Assembly (NCBI RefSeq): GCF_000176235.1
Contig: NZ_ACZV01000005.1
Coordinates: 248,001-312,000 of the forward strand
Source of the DNA: Vibrio orientalis CIP 102891 = ATCC 33934
Lineage (GTDB): Bacteria > Pseudomonadota > Gammaproteobacteria > Enterobacterales > Vibrionaceae
DNA: 64,000 nt
Reading direction: 5' to 3'
In this document: piece after piece, positions 63,341-64,000 of the stretch
Numbering within the stretch: position 1 is the first letter of the stretch
How the letters are laid out: each line of letters begins with the position of its first letter
Translations under genes and position numbers: made by a program
Notes under the pieces: generated by a model
What the model was told of the DNA's origin: nothing
Databases searched by the model: none
What the model saw: the letters and a program-made list of their open reading frames with translations, nothing else

Positions 63341-64000
63341 ATGGAATATCCGGCGACGCTGATACTGGACTGGATAGCCAATTATTTTTGGCCCTATACC
63401 CGTATTGCTGCAATGTTAATGGTGATGTCGGTAACCGGGGCTCGCTTTGTCTCTACCCGCGTCCGACTCTACTTGGGTCTGGCGATCACCTTTGCTGTGA
63501 TGCCTGCGATACCCGCTGTCCCAGATACGATTGAATTGCTCTCTTTTGCAGGCTTTATGACCTTGCTCGAGCAAATTATTATCGGCGTTGCGATGGGAAC
63601 CGTGACCCAGTTTATGATTCAAACGTTTGTTATCTTGGGGCAAATTCTTGGTATGCAGTCGAGCCTAGGTTTCGCTTCTATGGTCGACCCTGCCAACGGG
63701 CAGAATACGCCCTTGCTTGGTCAGCTATTTATGTTTCTCTCGACGCTGTTCTTTTTGACGACCGATGGCCATTTGAAAATGATCATGCTGGTGGTGATGA
63801 GCTTTAAGTCGCTGCCAATAGGCACGGGTTCACTTACTACCGTTGATTTTAGAGAACTGGCATTGTGGCTAGGCATTATGTTTAAAGTCGCGCTGAGTAT
63901 GTCACTGTCAGGCATTATTGCACTGCTGACTATTAACCTGTCATTTGGTGTGATGACGCGTGCTGCGCCGCAGTTAAACATTTTCTCACTGGGCTTCGCT
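63341..64000 (+). CDS. fliR: flagellar type III export gate protein FliR, 5' part
   Basis: The frame is open from the ATG at 63341 to the window end (220 codons); about 40 residues are missing compared with a usual ~260. The hydrophobic protein has the FliR signature LGQILGMQSSLGFASMVDPANGQNTP and multiple membrane helices. It completes the export gate. flhB is expected next, outside the window. Confidence 0.95.
   Translation, partial: MEYPATLILDWIANYFWPYTRIAAMLMVMSVTGARFVSTRVRLYLGLAITFAVMPAIPAVPDTIELLSFAGFMTLLEQIIIGVAMGTVTQFMIQTFVILGQILGMQSSLGFASMVDPANGQNTPLLGQLFMFLSTLFFLTTDGHLKMIMLVVMSFKSLPIGTGSLTTVDFRELALWLGIMFKVALSMSLSGIIALLTINLSFGVMTRAAPQLNIFSLGFA

Noticed and set aside
1..64000. CRISPR arrays, tRNA genes, insertion sequences, integron sites, prophage or defence genes
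   Set aside because: Searched by eye for regular repeats, tRNA T-loop motifs, transposase or integrase proteins and terminal inverted repeats; none were found.

Overview
The window is ordinary gamma-proteobacterial chromosome from a Vibrio, most likely chromosome I. The evidence is the sodium-type motor pair pomAB, three tandem flagellins followed by flaG-fliD-flaI-fliS-flrABC-fliEFGHIJKLMNOPQR, Vibrio-typical small genes (DUF3301, DUF3549, DUF2956, DUF2897, DUF2919) and the gcvA/gcvB pair. I cannot name the species from sequence alone. No tRNA, rRNA, CRISPR array, insertion sequence, integron or prophage was seen.

Layout. 1-2.7 kb: tail of a GNAT acetyltransferase, DUF3301, DUF3549, YqcC and truC. 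2.76-5.8 kb (minus): xseB-ispA-dxs isoprenoid operon. 6.0-7.8 kb: pomAB behind a flagellar sigma-28 promoter. 7.9-9.4 kb: thiI. 9.4-10.2 kb: secreted chitin-binding/DUF922 putative metalloprotease. 10.4-15.0 kb (minus): a small membrane protein, a sodium/solute-symporter histidine kinase and a REC-HD-GYP response regulator. 15.1-15.4 kb: the GcvB small RNA, divergent from gcvA. 15.4-18.4 kb: gcvA, an alpha/beta hydrolase, a DUF423 protein and rlmM. 18.4-18.6 kb: a nested palindromic element. 18.7-25.9 kb (minus): xni, ppnN, an SGEEF diguanylate cyclase, a TPR protein with a decayed GGDEF-like domain, and queF. 26-31.5 kb: syd, DUF2310, DUF2897 (59 aa), M15 peptidase, dapE, ArsC-like reductase, a small wHTH protein, DUF4156 lipoprotein and DUF2956.

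31-38.6 kb is the formate-dependent nitrite reduction (Nrf) locus. nrfA is on the minus strand and nrfBCDE-dsbE-nrfF on the plus strand. An nrfG-like TPR gene converges on nrfA from the far side. The 476-base divergent promoter region carries FNR-like and NarP-like sequences. NrfA is the pentaheme reductase, NrfBCD passes electrons from quinol, and NrfEFG with the DsbE-like protein attaches the unusual CxxCK heme.

38.7-40.2 kb holds DUF2919 and a Dyp-type peroxidase. 40.3-64 kb is the polar flagellar cluster, cut inside fliR by the window end. Its regulatory logic can be read from the DNA. sigma-54 (-24/-12) promoters precede flrBC, fliE and fliK. sigma-28 (TAAA-N14/15-GCCGWTAH) promoters precede pomA and the flagellins. 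flrA has only a sigma-70-like promoter. This fits the Vibrio hierarchy FlrA -> FlrBC -> structural genes -> FliA-dependent late genes.

No convincing new defence or mobile system was found. The most interesting items are the transporter-kinase/HD-GYP locus with its small membrane protein, the CBM-DUF922 fusion, the paired active and decayed GGDEF genes, the GcvB gene, the structured flagellin leaders, the repeat-bearing FliD insertion and the palindromic element downstream of rlmM.
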